Source: Merdimonas sp963929015 (GTDB taxonomy: Bacteria > Bacillota > Clostridia > Lachnospirales > Lachnospiraceae). Taken from it: 64,000 nt of DNA. Shown piece by piece: positions 62,958-64,000 of this stretch; the first letter of the stretch is position 1; each line of letters begins with the position of its first letter. Below the pieces are notes generated by a model. That model worked only from the letters and a program-made list of their open reading frames with translations, was not told the origin of the DNA and did no database searches. The DNA is taken from the NCBI RefSeq assembly GCF_963929015.1, contig NZ_CAWVHE010000013.1, forward strand, positions 124,001-188,000. The letters run 5' to 3'. The position numbers and the translations under genes were made by a program.

Positions 62958-63860
62958 CTATCTGTCTCTGTGAATCAGCGCAAGCAGCAGCTGTTCCAGA
63001 AAATCATGTTCTCCCGGCAGCTGACGGAGCAAGGAGACCGCCTCGGCAGACCGCTCTTTTACGATCCGGCCGCACGCCTCGATCCCCATCAGTGTCACAT
63101 AGGTACTCTTTTCATTTTTTTCATCGCTTCCGACCGGTTTTCCCAGCGTCTCACTGGTACTGGTCACATCCAGAATATCGTCCTGGATCTGAAATGCCAC
63201 GCCCACGTTGCGGGCTATCTGCTCGGTTTTTCTTACTTCTTCCTCAGTTGCTCCGCCCAGGATGGCGCCAATCATCATGGCTGCCTCAATAAGCGCAGCT
63301 GTCTTCAGCTCGTAGATGGTATCCAGAACCTCTCTTGGCACAGCATGTCCGGTTTCCTTAACATCGACCACCTGTCCGCCGATCATCCCGTAGATCCCCG
63401 CCTTTCTCCCCAGAACCTGCAGAGCCTTCCCGATGGTCAGGCTCTCAGCGGGAGCAAGGTCAAAGGCACGGAAAGCAGTCTCAAATGCGTAATTCAAAAG
63501 AGCGTCGCCTGCCAGGATCCCCATATCTTCTCCATATACCACATGGGTGGTTTTTCTGCCTCTTCGATATTCATCATTATCCATAGCCGGCAGATCATCA
63601 TGGACCAGAGAATAAGTATGGATCATTTCCAACGCCGCCATAAATACCGGAAGCGCCCGGGACTGTCTGGGAAACAGAGCGCATACTTCCTGCATCAGAA
63701 GCGGTCTTAAGCGCTTTCCGCCTGCCATCAGACTGTAGCTCATAGCTTCCATGATCATCTCCTGACGGCCTTCCGGCTCTGGCAGGTACTGCCTGAGTAT
63801 ATCTTCTACCGCCTGTACTTTCTCCTTCATCTGCACTTGAAAATCACATTTCAAACTCAT
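62958..63860 (-). CDS. ispA: Polyprenyl diphosphate synthase (farnesyl-type)
   Basis: A 300-residue all-helical prenyltransferase. The first aspartate-rich motif is HDDLPAMDNDEYRRG and the second is QDDILDVTST, with GGKRLRP near the N-terminus. The residue pattern before the first motif and the gene order xseB-ispA-dxs point to farnesyl diphosphate synthesis. Start at 63860 follows AAAGGAG and overlaps the xseB end by 17 bases. Confidence 0.93.
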   Translation of the reverse strand: MSLKCDFQVQMKEKVQAVEDILRQYLPEPEGRQEMIMEAMSYSLMAGGKRLRPLLMQEVCALFPRQSRALPVFMAALEMIHTYSLVHDDLPAMDNDEYRRGRKTTHVVYGEDMGILAGDALLNYAFETAFRAFDLAPAESLTIGKALQVLGRKAGIYGMIGGQVVDVKETGHAVPREVLDTIYELKTAALIEAAMMIGAILGGATEEEVRKTEQIARNVGVAFQIQDDILDVTSTSETLGKPVGSDEKNEKSTYVTLMGIEACGRIVKERSAEAVSLLRQLPGEHDFLEQLLLALIHRDR

Positions 63861-64000
63861 GGGCTTCTCCTTTTTCATCTAAGACCAGCATTTTCTTTTC
63901 TACCTGGTCAATGGTGTCGTTACATTTTTTTAACAAATCCATTCCCCTGCGGTACATGGCAAAGGAATCTTCCAGAGACAGATCTTCCGTCTCCATCCTG
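63844..64000 (-). CDS. xseB: Exodeoxyribonuclease VII small subunit (partial)
   Basis: The C-terminal 50 or so residues of XseB, cut by the window edge. The open part reads METEDLSLEDSFAMYRRG, then MDLLKKCNDTIDQVEKKM and a short acidic tail ending in Met before TGA. XseB pairs with XseA to degrade single-stranded DNA. It overlaps ispA by 17 bases. The true start lies beyond the window. Confidence 0.85.
   Translation of the reverse strand, partial: RMETEDLSLEDSFAMYRRGMDLLKKCNDTIDQVEKKMLVLDEKGEAHEFEM

Noticed and set aside
1..64000. CRISPR arrays, tRNA or rRNA genes, complete insertion sequences
   Set aside because: No evenly spaced direct repeats, cloverleaf-type sequences, rRNA segments or transposase with flanking inverted repeats were seen by eye; a tool search would be more reliable.

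Overview
This 64 kb window is chromosomal DNA from an anaerobic, spore-forming Gram-positive bacterium, most likely a Lachnospiraceae member (Clostridia). The evidence is the order of conserved genes. One block runs xseB-ispA-dxs-tlyA-nadK-argR-recN-spoIVB-spo0A. Another runs rplU-prp-rpmA-obgE-yhbY-nadD-yqeK-rsfS beside lexA, with an L27 that carries the Firmicutes-type Prp-cleaved N-terminus. There is also a ylbJ-type sporulation membrane gene, a group-B-like [FeFe] hydrogenase and a B12-dependent methionine synthase split from its reactivation domain. Almost all genes lie on the minus strand. The plus strand carries only lexA, a decayed NCS2 permease, ylbJ and maf. I saw no rRNA, tRNA or CRISPR array.

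Layout. 1-1.9 kb: N-terminus of a tyrosine recombinase cut by the window edge, an SOS-type LysM gene and divergent lexA with LexA boxes between them. 2-6.4 kb: ribosome/GTPase/NAD block, with an L21 leader upstream. 6.5-11.7 kb: amidohydrolase, CBS protein, aspartokinase and the TIGR03936/TIGR03960 pair. 11.9-12.6 kb: NCS2 permease pseudogene. 12.7-17.9 kb: histidine operon hisZ-hisG-hisD-hisB-hisIE, whose last gene has a HisF-like N-terminal domain. 17.9-25.6 kb: dense chain with recU, pseudouridine synthases, SDR, YgiQ-like radical SAM, HAD phosphatase and an RNA m5C methyltransferase. 25.7-33.9 kb: M23 peptidase, pepD, ylbJ, a coiled-coil gene, coaD, rsmD, a COG3044-type ATPase, a pentapeptide-repeat gene and maf. 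33.9-38.3 kb: class III aminotransferase, rpsU, alaS. 38.4-46.9 kb: accessory-looking block with an ABC exporter, a two-component system translationally coupled to an Rpn-type nuclease gene, an EF-hand-like orphan, a repeat lipoprotein and a MerR regulator. 47.1-53.7 kb: hydrogenase, asnA, metH, its activation domain and metF. 53.7-57.2 kb: glgA, spo0A, spoIVB. 57.2-64 kb: recN to xseB.

The most notable pattern is that four normally intact genes (the LysM gene, lexA, glgA, spoIVB) each contain exactly one extra base that shifts the frame by +1. Removing that base restores full-length proteins of 115, 204, 478 and 356 residues. Homopolymer error in the assembly is the simplest explanation, but lexA is interrupted exactly at its self-cleavage region, which would have a strong phenotype if real. 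The NCS2 permease is different: it has lost several internal blocks and is truly decayed.

Regulatory signals readable from sequence include two places where a promoter overlaps the previous operon's terminator (obgE and alaS), and a consensus promoter for the histidine operon buried in the 3' end of recU, followed by a palindrome. No strong candidate for a wholly new system stands out. The best leads are the HisF-like/HisI/HisE fusion with both catalytic aspartates replaced, the Rpn nuclease/two-component/ABC operon behind an operator-like dyad, and the EF-hand orphan and repeat lipoprotein next to it.
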